A stretch of 64,000 nucleotides of DNA from Polaribacter atrinae. Its GTDB lineage: Bacteria; Bacteroidota; Bacteroidia; Flavobacteriales; Flavobacteriaceae. The notes beneath the pieces were generated by a model, which saw only the letters and a list, made by a program, of their open reading frames with translations, was not told the DNA's origin and ran no database searches. The DNA is taken from the NCBI RefSeq assembly GCF_038023995.1, contig NZ_CP150660.1, forward strand, positions 1,982,501 through 2,046,500, in the 5' to 3' direction. This document shows positions 1-8,890 of the stretch, in pieces. Numbering within the stretch: the first letter of the stretch is position 1; every line of letters starts with the position of its first letter. Made by a program: the position numbers and the translations under genes.

Positions 1-726
1 ATAAAATTTAATACGGGTTTAAATAGATTAGGGTTTTGGCATACAGGTATTCCTAATATAATTGCCAGCTTAAAAGAAGCAACACATGTAAAAGTAGCCT
101 CTTTATTTTCTCACTTAGCAGCAAGTGAAGATTTAGAAGAGCAAGAATTTACCATCAACCAAATTAACAACTTTGCTTATATAGCGCAACAGTTTTACAA
201 ACACTTAGGTTACGAACCTATGTTACATATTTTAAATACTTCTGGAGTTATAAACTACCCAAAAGCGCAGTTTGATATGGTTAGAATTGGTATTGGTTTG
301 TATGGTTTTGGTAATGATGATAAAGAAACTGCTCAACTTAAAAATACACACAATTTAAAATCTCTTATTTCTCAAATTCATATTATAGAACCAGGAGAAA
401 CAGTTGGGTACAACAGAGCATATACTGCCAAAAGACAAAGTAAAACTGCAACAATACCTATAGGTCATGCAGATGGTTTATCTAGAAGATTAGGAAATAA
501 AAAGGGCTATGTTCTTATCAATAATCAAAAAGCACCAATTATTGGTAACGTTTGTATGGATATGATTATGGTAGATATTACTAAAATTGACTGTTCAGAA
601 GGTGATGAAGTAATTATCTTTAACAATCAAGAAATGATACAACATATTGCAGATGTTTCTGAGACAATACCTTACGAAACATTAACAGCTATCTCTCAAC
701 GTGTTAACAAAACGTTAAAGTCATGA
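1..726 (+). CDS. alr: Alanine racemase, C-terminal part (gene begins before the window)
   Basis: The frame is open from the first base, so this is the 3' part of a gene, with 241 residues visible. It opens in the PLP-binding TIM barrel at KFNTGLNRLGF and continues into the C-terminal beta domain. GETVGYNRAY carries the Tyr expected to be the second catalytic base (codon 409-411), followed by ATIPIGHADG and GNVCMDMIMVD, both family hallmarks. The enzyme interconverts L- and D-alanine for peptidoglycan in the cytoplasm. In many Bacteroidota this domain is fused behind MurF; the part that would show a fusion lies outside the window. Confidence 0.93.
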   Translation: MKFNTGLNRLGFWHTGIPNIIASLKEATHVKVASLFSHLAASEDLEEQEFTINQINNFAYIAQQFYKHLGYEPMLHILNTSGVINYPKAQFDMVRIGIGLYGFGNDDKETAQLKNTHNLKSLISQIHIIEPGETVGYNRAYTAKRQSKTATIPIGHADGLSRRLGNKKGYVLINNQKAPIIGNVCMDMIMVDITKIDCSEGDEVIIFNNQEMIQHIADVSETIPYETLTAISQRVNKTLKS

Positions 727-744
727 AAATTTTTATTACTTTTG
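715..744 (+). promoter_or_regulatory. Probable mscL promoter
   Basis: TACTTTTG at 737-744 matches the Bacteroidota -7 element TAnnTTTG. TTA at 715-717 lies exactly 19 bases upstream, where TTG is the consensus. The mscL ATG follows 30 bases after the box. The -33 half overlaps the last codons of the racemase gene. Confidence 0.55.
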
Positions 745-774
745 TAATCTAACGAATATTAAAAATAATAAAAA

Positions 775-1185
775 ATGGGAATGCTTAAGGAGTTTAAAGA
801 CTTTGCAATGAAGGGAAACCTTATTGATATTGCAGTAGGTTTTGTAATGGGTGCAGCTTTTAAACAAGTTGTAACTTCTTTTACAGGAGGAATTGTTTCT
901 CCACTGATTGGATTAATATTTAATGCAGATTTAAAAGATTTGAAATGGATTGCAAAAGAAGGCGTTGTAGATGATGCCGGAAAAGTTGTTGGAGAAGTAG
1001 CTGTTTTATACGGAGATTTCTTAACAAACGTTATCGATTTTATTATTGTTGCTTTTGTAATGTTTATGATTGTAAAAGGTATTAACGCAACTAAAAAGAA
1101 AGAAGAACCAGCTCCAGCAGCTCCTGCAGGACCTAGTCAAGAAGATTTATTAGCAGAAATTAGAGATTTATTAGCTAAAAAATAA
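775..1185 (+). CDS. mscL: Large-conductance mechanosensitive channel MscL
   Basis: This 136-residue inner-membrane channel releases solutes during hypo-osmotic shock as a homopentamer. The N-terminal amphipathic helix MLKEFKDFAMKGN leads into TM1 (LIDIAVGFVMGAAFKQVV), the pore-lining helix. TM2 (about residues 83-101, VIDFIIVAFVMFMIVKGIN) follows a short periplasmic loop. The C-terminus has an Ala/Pro linker and a helical bundle ending EDLLAEIRDLLAKK, as in the family. Length is normal. It has its own promoter and terminator, so it is probably monocistronic. A second ATG two codons in could also be the start. Confidence 0.97.
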   Translation: MGMLKEFKDFAMKGNLIDIAVGFVMGAAFKQVVTSFTGGIVSPLIGLIFNADLKDLKWIAKEGVVDDAGKVVGEVAVLYGDFLTNVIDFIIVAFVMFMIVKGINATKKKEEPAPAAPAGPSQEDLLAEIRDLLAKK

Positions 1186-1210
1186 ACTTCTATATTTTTA
1201 TACCAAACAA

Positions 1211-1238
1211 AAACCCAAGCATTAGCTTGGGTTTTTTA
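1211..1238. terminator. Bidirectional terminator between mscL and truB
   Basis: A perfect 10-bp stem (1211-1220 with 1225-1234) closes an ATTA loop and runs into a T tract on the plus strand. The minus strand also has a T-rich tail. It lies between the converging ends of mscL and truB. Confidence 0.85.
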
Positions 1239-1258
1239 TGTAATATTATTTTTAACTA

Positions 1259-1963
1259 TTAAGATTTTATAACGTCTTCTTGTAAATTTTCAATAAATTG
1301 TTCTACAGAAACGCCATTTTCAACAGAAAAATCACCAATTTTGGTTCTTCTTAATACTGATAAATGCGCTCCAGAGTTTAAAGCCAACCCAAAATCATAA
1401 GCTAAAGACCTAATATAAGTACCCTTACTACAAACCACTCTAAACTCTACTTCTGGTAAATTTATTTTTGTAATTTCAAATTCTGTTGTACTTACAGTTC
1501 TTGCATTAATTTCTGTAGTTTCTCCTTTTCGAGCCAATTCATACAGACGTTTTCCATCCTTCTTTATTGCAGAAAAAATAGGTGGTTTTTGCTGAATATC
1601 ACCAATAAACTGTTTGGTTGTTTCATGCAACAGATCTTCAGTAATATGTTCTGTAGCATACGTTTTATCAACCTCCGTTTCTAAATCGTAACTTGGAGTG
1701 GTTGCTCCTATTGTAAATGTACCTGTATATTCTTTTTCCTGCCCTTGATAGACATGTATCTCTTTAGTTTGCTTACCTGTACAAATAATTAATAAACCAG
1801 TAGCAAGAGGATCTAAAGTACCTGCATGACCTACTTTAATTTTCTTAATATTAAAACGTTGCCTAATTTCCCAACGAAGCTTGTTAACTACTTGAAAAGA
1901 GGTCCAATTTAAAGGTTTATCAATTAATAAAACTTGACCATTTTTAAAGTTTTCTTCTGTCAT
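1259..1963 (-). CDS. truB: tRNA pseudouridine(55) synthase TruB
   Basis: This enzyme makes pseudouridine-55 in the T loop of tRNAs. GQVLLIDKPLNWTSF is the N-terminal family motif. GHAGTLDPLATG holds the catalytic Asp (about residue 51). YELARKG and KGTYIRSLAYDFG are further TruB motifs. The ATG at 1963 gives 234 residues; a GTG two codons upstream is the only extension and looks unnecessary. It is the last gene of the leftward ftsX-DUF3098-uppP-truB operon, after a 138-base gap that contains a small hairpin, and ends at a strong terminator. Confidence 0.95.
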   Translation of the reverse strand: MTEENFKNGQVLLIDKPLNWTSFQVVNKLRWEIRQRFNIKKIKVGHAGTLDPLATGLLIICTGKQTKEIHVYQGQEKEYTGTFTIGATTPSYDLETEVDKTYATEHITEDLLHETTKQFIGDIQQKPPIFSAIKKDGKRLYELARKGETTEINARTVSTTEFEITKINLPEVEFRVVCSKGTYIRSLAYDFGLALNSGAHLSVLRRTKIGDFSVENGVSVEQFIENLQEDVIKS

Positions 1964-2026
1964 AAACACTACATTATTTCAAAGTGAATTCCTTAAAAAG
2001 TATTACAGGATTCATAATTATAAAGA

Positions 2027-2044
2027 TCCTGCTTTTCAGCAGGA
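2027..2044 (-). other. Small hairpin between uppP and truB
   Basis: TCCTGC at 2027-2032 pairs perfectly with GCAGGA at 2039-2044 around a six-base loop. On the minus strand it is followed by a U-rich stretch. It could be a weak terminator or an RNA-processing site that lowers truB expression relative to uppP. Function is inferred only. Confidence 0.4.
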
Positions 2045-2101
2045 ATAGTTGAATTATCAATTTTATAACCTTATTAGGTAATTTATAAAATTTGAGTTTT
2101 A

Positions 2102-2896
2102 CTAATTTAAGAGCGAGTAACCAATTGCAACAAAACCAACAATAGCACAGTATAAAGAGAAATAAGATAACTTACTTTTTTTAACTAATGCAATCATCCA
2201 TTTACAAGCCAATAAACCAGACAAGAAAGCAGCAACAAAACCTGCTGAAATTGGTATAATTTCAGATGAATGAAAACTAATATCTCCACCTAATAAATCT
2301 TTACCAATCTTACCAAAAATTAAAGGTACCACCATTAAAAAAGAAAAACGTGCAGCCCTTGTTCTATCTATACCTAGTAAAACAGAGGTAGAAATTGTTG
2401 CACCAGATCTAGAAATACCAGGTAACATAGCAATTGCTTGAGAAATACCTATAAGTACAGAGTTGGAAAAAGAAACTTCTTTATTGGTGTTTTTAGCTTT
2501 ATCCGCTAACAATAAAAGTACTGCGGTTACCAACAGCATAACCCCTACTAATAAAATTTTTCCTCCAAAAAAAGATTCTAATTCTTTTTCGAAAAGTAAA
2601 CCAACCATAACGGCTGGCAACATAGAGATAATTATTTTTAAAGAAAACTTGCTTTCATCATTCCATTTAAACTGAAACAGTCCTTTAAAAATTTCTGCTA
2701 CTTCTTTTCTAAAAATAACCAAAGTACTTAATGCCGTAGCAAAATGTAATACTACTGTAAAAGTTAAACTCTCTTCGGGTATAGATGTATCTCCTAAAAT
2801 TACCTTAGCTAGTTCTAAATGACCACTTGATGATACTGGTAAAAACTCTGTTAATCCTTGTATAATCCCTAAGATTATTGCCTCTAATATATCCAT
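2102..2896 (-). CDS. uppP: Undecaprenyl-diphosphatase UppP (BacA)
   Basis: This 264-residue integral membrane phosphatase converts undecaprenyl diphosphate to the monophosphate, recycling the lipid carrier used for peptidoglycan and for glycans such as those of the locus at 46-61 kb. Both catalytic signatures are present: GLTEFLPVSSSGHLEL (residues 14-29, with the conserved Glu and the Ser run) and PGISRSGATIS (about 159-169). Hydrophobic segments fill the rest. The stop of the upstream DUF3098 gene lies two bases before its start, so the two are translationally close. Confidence 0.96.
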   Translation of the reverse strand: MDILEAIILGIIQGLTEFLPVSSSGHLELAKVILGDTSIPEESLTFTVVLHFATALSTLVIFRKEVAEIFKGLFQFKWNDESKFSLKIIISMLPAVMVGLLFEKELESFFGGKILLVGVMLLVTAVLLLLADKAKNTNKEVSFSNSVLIGISQAIAMLPGISRSGATISTSVLLGIDRTRAARFSFLMVVPLIFGKIGKDLLGGDISFHSSEIIPISAGFVAAFLSGLLACKWMIALVKKSKLSYFSLYCAIVGFVAIGYSLLN

Positions 2897-2898
2897 TT

Positions 2899-3141
2899 CT
2901 ATTTTTTTGGATTTGCTAAAATAGCATAAATTTCAATTCCTAAACCTAAAATCACTAATGTTGGCGCTAAACGAATGCGTTGCCAATTGTAGATTTCTTC
3001 ATTAAAAAACTCCGGATCGTCACTTCCTCCGCCAGCCATAAAAATAAAGCCTAAAGCAATAACCATGAGTCCGATAATCATGAAAGTATAATTTCTTTTA
3101 CCAAATAAAAAAACTGGTTGTTCTGTATTTTCGTTTTTCAT
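2899..3141 (-). CDS. DUF3098 small membrane protein
   Basis: This 80-residue protein has two predicted membrane helices (about residues 19-37, FMIIGLMVIALGFIFMAGG, and 58-75, LAPTLVILGLGIEIYAIL). It is the DUF3098 family, which is Bacteroidota-specific and of unknown function. The family is known for its position between ftsX and uppP, as here, five bases after ftsX. The context suggests a role in envelope assembly or division, but no catalytic motif is visible. Confidence 0.85.
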   Translation of the reverse strand: MKNENTEQPVFLFGKRNYTFMIIGLMVIALGFIFMAGGGSDDPEFFNEEIYNWQRIRLAPTLVILGLGIEIYAILANPKK

Positions 3142-3145
3142 TGTA

Positions 3146-4024
3146 TTAATAATAAAGTTCGTCTGTTTTTAAGTTTAAAAAACGTTGAGTTGCAAAGTAA
3201 GTACTGATCCAAGTAATTAAAAAGGCTGAAATTAAAACGCCTCCAACTAAATATCCAAGCGTAACATAATCTTTAACCAAATGTAAACTAGGTGCAAGCT
3301 GATCTACATAATAAATAAGAACACCTAATCCTGTAAGTGCTAAAAGTGCACCTATAATACCTAATTTAATACTTTGCCAAATAAAAGGTCTTCTTATAAA
3401 CCCCTTTGTAGCACCAACCATTTGCATGGTTTTAATATTAAATCTTTTAGAATATATAGATAGTCTAATAGAACTATTAATTAATATCATTGCTATTAAA
3501 CCAAAGAAACCACAAACAACCAATAGCCAAAAACTAATGCGTTTAATGTTTTTGGTTAATAAATTAATTAATGGTTTGTCGTAAGAAACATCAGACACAA
3601 ATGCATTTTTAAGAAATCGATCTTCTAACTCTTGCATTTTTTCTGGTGTTACAAAATCTGCTTTTAAGTAGATATCAATTCCATTTTTTAACGGATTCTT
3701 ACCTAAGAATTTCAGAAAATCTTCACCAATTTCTTCACTATAAATGGTTGCTGCTTTTTCTTTACTTGTATAAATAATTGTTCTTGTAAACTCTTCTTTT
3801 TGTAAAGACTCCTTAAAACTGTTTCTATTTTTAGTAGAAACATTATCTTTTAAGAACAAAGTTATCGCTACTTTTTCTTTTACTTTATTGGCGATAAAGG
3901 TAGATTTTAACAAAATCAAACCTAAAACACCGACCATAAAAAGCACTAAAGCTATACTTACTACTACTGACAAGTAAGAAGATAGCAGTCGTCGTTTTTG
4001 ATAAGCATCAAATTTAGAAGACAT
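3146..4024 (-). CDS. ftsX: Cell division protein FtsX
   Basis: The protein has 292 residues with the FtsX layout. An N-terminal cytoplasmic start precedes TM1 (about 16-40). A periplasmic domain of about 125 residues follows, then three TM helices in the C-terminal half, with the MacB/FtsX loop motif KTMQMVGATKGFIRRPF. FtsX works with the ATPase FtsE (not in this window) to activate septal peptidoglycan hydrolases; an EnvC-like partner candidate lies at 33739. It is the first gene of the leftward operon. Confidence 0.93.
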   Translation of the reverse strand: MSSKFDAYQKRRLLSSYLSVVVSIALVLFMVGVLGLILLKSTFIANKVKEKVAITLFLKDNVSTKNRNSFKESLQKEEFTRTIIYTSKEKAATIYSEEIGEDFLKFLGKNPLKNGIDIYLKADFVTPEKMQELEDRFLKNAFVSDVSYDKPLINLLTKNIKRISFWLLVVCGFFGLIAMILINSSIRLSIYSKRFNIKTMQMVGATKGFIRRPFIWQSIKLGIIGALLALTGLGVLIYYVDQLAPSLHLVKDYVTLGYLVGGVLISAFLITWISTYFATQRFLNLKTDELYY

Positions 4025-4098
4025 ATTATAGAATATTTTTTAAGCACGCAAGATAATAAATTAGAATGCAGTTACCGTAACTGTTAGCAGTATTTTAA

Positions 4099-4500
4099 CT
4101 AATCTATTTCTTGGCACAACTCAATAAGAACTCCATTGGTAGATTTTGGGTGTAAAAAAGCTACTAATTTGTTATCTGCTCCTTTTTTAGGTTCCTTATT
4201 TAAAACAATAAAACCTTCTTCTTGAAGTCTTTTTATCTCTGCTTTAATATCTGAAACTGCAAAAGCAATATGATGAATTCCCTCGCCCTTCTTTTCTAGA
4301 AACTTAGCAATTGGACTATTAGGGTTTGTAGCTTCTAATAATTCTATTTTATTAGGACCTGATTGAAAAAAGGACGTTTTTACTCCTTCGGAAACCACTT
4401 CTTCTGTTTTATAGTGTGGTTTTCCAAATAAAGCAGCATACAATGCATTCGATTTCTCTAAATCTTTTACAGCAATACCAATGTGTTCAATTTTATCCAT
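4099..4500 (-). CDS. mce: Methylmalonyl-CoA epimerase
   Basis: This is a VOC-fold metalloenzyme of 133 residues that interconverts (2R)- and (2S)-methylmalonyl-CoA in propionate/succinate metabolism. Metal-ligand motifs are visible in both repeats: IEHIGIAVKDLE at the N-terminus, IELLEATN, GIHHIAFAV, and LIELCQ at the C-terminus. I chose the ATG at 4500 because the protein then starts MDKIEHIG like the family; an in-frame ATG seven codons upstream is possible. It is 98 bases from ftsX and probably a separate unit. Confidence 0.92.
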   Translation of the reverse strand: MDKIEHIGIAVKDLEKSNALYAALFGKPHYKTEEVVSEGVKTSFFQSGPNKIELLEATNPNSPIAKFLEKKGEGIHHIAFAVSDIKAEIKRLQEEGFIVLNKEPKKGADNKLVAFLHPKSTNGVLIELCQEID

Positions 4501-4553
4501 TTTGTAAAAATAAGAAAACATCTGAATGTTTTATACATCAAAAAATAGCTATA

Positions 4554-5978
4554 TTATTCTTTTGCCTGTATTCTAACATTATCTAACTCATAAGTGCCAT
4601 CAAAATTTACATTTCCATTACCTGTATATTTAAAAGCGATAAAAGCAGTACCCGAATAATTTGATAAATCTAGATACGTAGAATGTACCCAACTTTTATA
4701 ATTCTCTCCGTTGGAAACTATTTTTGCAGGTAAAACAGCCCAAGTTGCAGTGTTTATATTGTTTTCATTTCCATCAAAATCTGTAGAGATTAAAGCTTGT
4801 AATGCACTACCATTTCCAAAACTATTAGAAGTTTCAAAAGATAAAAACTCTTGAGATGTATTGTCTAAATTAACACCAGCAGTAATTAACCAACTAATTG
4901 TGCTTTCATCTCCAGAGCTAATAGAATTAACCCTTGCCGCTTTACTTTGCGAATACGTATCTGTATAGGACCTCCACGATTTTGTACCTTCTTCTCTAAA
5001 ATTAATCCAATCTAAAACATCAATATCACCAGATTCAGCATCAAAATTTTCTGCTAATAAAATTGTCGAATACTCTTCTATTGGTAATGGCGTGCATCTT
5101 TCATCATTCATGTAAACATCATCTGAATCATTAAGACTTAGCACTATGAGATCTCCTCCAAAATCTTTAGAAACTATCGCTTTTATAGTACCCGCTTTTT
5201 CTGGTAAAGTTTCGTTTGAAAAACGAGAAAAAGAACTTGTCTCTACCAATAACTCATCATACCCCAAACCTAAACAAGTTTGAATCTTACGTTGTGTATC
5301 AAAATCTTCTATAGGATCTACATAAGATTTCCCTGCTAATTTAGCATCAAAAAACACATTTTCTAAAGTGATGAAAGTTCCAATATGAGAAGCATTAATT
5401 CCTCCAAAAGAAATCAATTTTGGTACAATTTCTTCTGTAGTTTCTGTTCTATAAATATGATTGGGAATTTGATTTGATGTAACATTCTCTATTTCTGTAA
5501 GATCTGTAGCACTTATTTTTCCACCAATGGTAATATTACCATCTCCAGAGTTAGTTTCGCCAACATACAAACCTTTTAAACGGATGTAAATTTCTCTACC
5601 AATATTAAACTTATTATAACTATTACTTAAATTTAAGGCAACTTTTATACCTGCTGTTGGATTCTCTGGTGCGTCTTGCATGTAAAATTCTTTATAGAAA
5701 TTGCCAGATTTATCAGAAGAAACAACATAACCTTTTACTACAATATCTGAAACAATTTCTAACGGATCACCACCAATTATGTAGAGTTCTTTTAGCTGTT
5801 TTATCGTTTTTAATTGAAGCGTGCCTGCAGAAATACTATCTAAAATCTTACTTACGGCTTCATTTTCTTCATTCCCTAAACTTTCTGGCACTGTAAAATC
5901 TGCATCTTCTACACAATTCATAAATGAGATACATACTATAAGCAACAATACTATTTTGATTACTTTATTCTTTTTCAT
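4554..5978 (-). CDS. DUF5689 (OB-fold-like) lipoprotein with C-terminal choice-of-anchor-J-like domain
   Basis: With the ATG at 5978 the 474-residue protein begins with a lipoprotein signal peptide, acylated Cys near residue 22, followed by acidic VEDAD, a possible surface-export signal. Residues about 78-155 (VVKGYVV, FYMQD, GREIYIRLKGLYVG) look like an OB-fold of the DUF5689 type. Similar OB modules occur in secreted nucleases of the ExeM/YhcR kind. Residues about 315-474 resemble the choice-of-anchor J / jelly-roll domain. It lies 22 bases after the TonB receptor gene and is surely cotranscribed. I infer an extracellular substrate-binding partner of that receptor; the substrate is unknown. 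Confidence 0.8.
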   Translation of the reverse strand: MKKNKVIKIVLLLIVCISFMNCVEDADFTVPESLGNEENEAVSKILDSISAGTLQLKTIKQLKELYIIGGDPLEIVSDIVVKGYVVSSDKSGNFYKEFYMQDAPENPTAGIKVALNLSNSYNKFNIGREIYIRLKGLYVGETNSGDGNITIGGKISATDLTEIENVTSNQIPNHIYRTETTEEIVPKLISFGGINASHIGTFITLENVFFDAKLAGKSYVDPIEDFDTQRKIQTCLGLGYDELLVETSSFSRFSNETLPEKAGTIKAIVSKDFGGDLIVLSLNDSDDVYMNDERCTPLPIEEYSTILLAENFDAESGDIDVLDWINFREEGTKSWRSYTDTYSQSKAARVNSISSGDESTISWLITAGVNLDNTSQEFLSFETSNSFGNGSALQALISTDFDGNENNINTATWAVLPAKIVSNGENYKSWVHSTYLDLSNYSGTAFIAFKYTGNGNVNFDGTYELDNVRIQAKE

Positions 5979-6000
5979 CTTTATTTTTTTTTTAGTTTTC

Positions 6001-8757
6001 TTAAAAAGACACACTTACATTCATAAAATAAGTTGCACCTCTACCATACCAATACTTGTTTCCAAATACGGGTTTATCTAAAGACTTATCTTCTAATAAT
6101 TGTCTGTAATTGGCATTTCTTCCTTGTTCAAAACCGCCAGATTTATACGTTTTATTTAATAAATTATTTACGGTTGCAAAAACACTGATGTAATAACCAT
6201 TAATGAGAAAAGATTTTCCTCCAACCAGATTTACAACAGAATAATCATCGAATTTTTCTTGAATTAAAAGTTCTTTGGCTACCTCATTATCATACTCTAA
6301 AAAGGGCAATCCATCATCATCAGTATAAAAATTTCGAGATCTATTTAAAGGGGAAATATCTATAAATGTGTTGCTAAAAAAGTTAAGTGTTGCCCCACCC
6401 CACCAATACGACGGATCTCTATATTCAAACCCTACGGAATACGCATTTTGAGGTCCAGCAGCTAATTTGTAATTCTGAAGGTTTGTAGTACCAAAATCTT
6501 TAAATCCATTTACAAAACCTGCTGATAAAGATTCCGTATCTGCTTCTGTTGTTAAATATAAATTAGGATTATTATCATACGTAAATTGACCAATAGCAGC
6601 GGCTCCTTTTAAATTTAAGGTTGATGTAACCTGAGCCTCTAACCCTACTTCTAAACCCAAATGTTTTTTACTAATTCCGCTTAGAATTTCTTGTACAAAA
6701 GCGGTATTATCGCCTCCAACACCATCAGCAAAATAAAAAGAAATCTCTGTAGCATCTTTTATAGACGTATAATATGCGGTTACTTTAGAGGTAATAATCG
6801 GACTTCTAAAAACATAGCTGATATCCGTAGAAAGCGTTTTTTCACTTTGTAAATCTAAAACCACATTGTTATTTTCTCTAGAATTAGAAAAGGTGTTTCT
6901 GGTGGTAGGCGCAGTAGTTATATATGCAGCATTTATATCTATTAAATGACGGCCTGTAATTTTATAAGTTACTCCCGTTTTAAAACCATAATTCATGAAT
7001 TTTTGTAGCTCCGACATTCCTAAAGAATTCTCAGAAAAACTTCCGTTTTTATACAAACCTTCTCGCTGATGTGTTGTACTAGAAACATTTAGAGCGGCAT
7101 AGAAATCTGTTTTATTGTATCTGAATTGTGCTTGTGTAAAAGCAGCTATTATGGTTGTATTTAAATTGAAATTATACTTGAATACATCTCCTTTCCCAAC
7201 TATTCTATTCGGATTTAAAAGATCGTTTTGTTTTTCTTCTTCCGTTGCACCAAAAGGATCAATATCTAAATATCCATCTCCTCCTAATACATCGATAACA
7301 GTTGCAAAATTATGAGAACGTAGTTGTTTGTATTCAACTTTTCCGTTAACAGAAATATGATTATTTACCTCTGTATTTAGAATGGAATTTATTGTAAATT
7401 GGTTGTCATCGTTTCTATCTTCATACAAAACATAGGCATTTTCTAAGCCTGAATCATTATTTGTTCTATTTGCATCAAAAATTTGATTCCAATTTATTTG
7501 TCCGTCATTTATAAAATTATTCTCTGCATCATAAGCACCTTCAAAATCATCATATCTTAAAAAATAACTTGGTAATTTTTGATAATAAGCAGCACTCGGG
7601 TTAGCACCTCCATTATAATCTATTCTACTATTACCAATTCTTCCAAATTGATATGCAACATTTGTGTTTATAGATGTTTTTTCGGAAAGATTCCAATAAT
7701 GGTTTAACATTAAAATAGGTTCGCTGACTTCTTTAATTCTAGAATTTGTCTTATTTCCGTTTAAAAAACCCCAATAATCATTGTATTTTATACCTTTTAA
7801 ATCATACACTTCTTGTGTATTAGGTGATGATTTACCTCTTCTATTTGGAGTGAAAATTCCTGTAAAATTAATACTGCTTTTGTCATTTAATTTTTTCTCG
7901 ATGGATGCAAAAAAGGAATATGCATTGTAAGAAGTAGCATCATTAAAACCTTCGTTTCCAACCCTTCTACTACCTGAAAAAGTGAAAGCCCAGTTGTTTT
8001 TTAACATTCCGCTAGAATAGGTTGCCATCATTCTATGTTGATAACTTCTGTTTGAGGAAGAATAAGAAAAACGTAACCCAGGTCTTTGTTCAGAAGCTCT
8101 AGTATTCATATTTGTAGCTCCTAAAAGCCCTCCAAAAGTAACATCAGAAGGTGTTAAGCCATTTCTAAATTCTTGATTTCTCAACACATCATTCAATCCT
8201 CCCCAATTTCCCCACTGCGCTCTTCCATCATAGATTTTATTCATTTCTATGCCGTTAATGAGTACTTTTCCGTTCCCGGAATCCAGTCCTTTTATCTTAA
8301 AAAAAGACGAACTAAATTCATAAGCGGCAGTTCTAAGAAAAATATCTTTAGACGCTTGTAGTAATCCAGAAATATTATCTGCAGAACTAGCATCATCATT
8401 TAACTCATCATCTGTAAGTGTAATTAAACTTAAATCTTGGTTTTCTACAACCTCCTTGTACAAGAATATTTTTCCTAAATCTAAAGTTTCCCCAAAAAGT
8501 TCGATTGGGATGTTTTGAGTTTCATACCCAACCAATTTTAATTCTAAAATAGCTTTTCCATTTTGAAAATTCTTGAGTATAAAATTCCCTTTTAAGTCTG
8601 TAGTTTGACTTATAGCAGTGCTTTTTAAGGTGACTAAAACACCTTTAATCGGTTTCTTAGAATTGTTTTCTAAAACAATTCCCGTAACTATACTTTGTCC
8701 ATTAACCTCAATAAAAGAAGCTAACAACAAGCAAGTTGCCATAACAATTTTTTTCAT
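6001..8757 (-). CDS. TonB-dependent outer-membrane receptor with carboxypeptidase-like N-terminal domain
   Basis: With the ATG at 8757 the protein has 918 residues and begins with a clear signal peptide (MKKIVMATCLLLASF, cleavage near VNGQ). Residues about 22-105 form a carboxypeptidase regulatory-like domain, followed by a plug domain (VLINGIEMNKIYDGRAQWG) and a long beta barrel ending in an aromatic terminal strand (FMNVSVSF). Longer frames add 43 residues without a signal peptide and were rejected. It is not a SusC: no SusD follows. The DUF5689 lipoprotein is its operon partner, and the divergent nuclease at 8891 suggests nucleic-acid or phosphate-related import. Confidence 0.9.
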   Translation of the reverse strand: MKKIVMATCLLLASFIEVNGQSIVTGIVLENNSKKPIKGVLVTLKSTAISQTTDLKGNFILKNFQNGKAILELKLVGYETQNIPIELFGETLDLGKIFLYKEVVENQDLSLITLTDDELNDDASSADNISGLLQASKDIFLRTAAYEFSSSFFKIKGLDSGNGKVLINGIEMNKIYDGRAQWGNWGGLNDVLRNQEFRNGLTPSDVTFGGLLGATNMNTRASEQRPGLRFSYSSSNRSYQHRMMATYSSGMLKNNWAFTFSGSRRVGNEGFNDATSYNAYSFFASIEKKLNDKSSINFTGIFTPNRRGKSSPNTQEVYDLKGIKYNDYWGFLNGNKTNSRIKEVSEPILMLNHYWNLSEKTSINTNVAYQFGRIGNSRIDYNGGANPSAAYYQKLPSYFLRYDDFEGAYDAENNFINDGQINWNQIFDANRTNNDSGLENAYVLYEDRNDDNQFTINSILNTEVNNHISVNGKVEYKQLRSHNFATVIDVLGGDGYLDIDPFGATEEEKQNDLLNPNRIVGKGDVFKYNFNLNTTIIAAFTQAQFRYNKTDFYAALNVSSTTHQREGLYKNGSFSENSLGMSELQKFMNYGFKTGVTYKITGRHLIDINAAYITTAPTTRNTFSNSRENNNVVLDLQSEKTLSTDISYVFRSPIITSKVTAYYTSIKDATEISFYFADGVGGDNTAFVQEILSGISKKHLGLEVGLEAQVTSTLNLKGAAAIGQFTYDNNPNLYLTTEADTESLSAGFVNGFKDFGTTNLQNYKLAAGPQNAYSVGFEYRDPSYWWGGATLNFFSNTFIDISPLNRSRNFYTDDDGLPFLEYDNEVAKELLIQEKFDDYSVVNLVGGKSFLINGYYISVFATVNNLLNKTYKSGGFEQGRNANYRQLLEDKSLDKPVFGNKYWYGRGATYFMNVSVSF

Positions 8758-8861
8758 AAATAAGAGGTATTCTAAATTTTCTTTCGCACTTAAAGTTAGT
8801 AAAAAAAAACTATCTTCCCTATTTTTGAGTTTACTTACCCCGTAAAACAGCTTTAGTTTCT

Positions 8862-8869
8862 TACTTTTG
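8862..8869 (+). promoter_or_regulatory. -7 promoter element of the EEP nuclease gene
   Basis: TACTTTTG matches TAnnTTTG exactly and lies 21 bases before the ATG at 8891. No good TTG is found at the usual 19-base spacing, so the -33 half is weak or replaced by an activator site. It supports the inward start for this gene. Confidence 0.5.
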
Positions 8870-8890
8870 TTGGATACTAAAAACACTAAA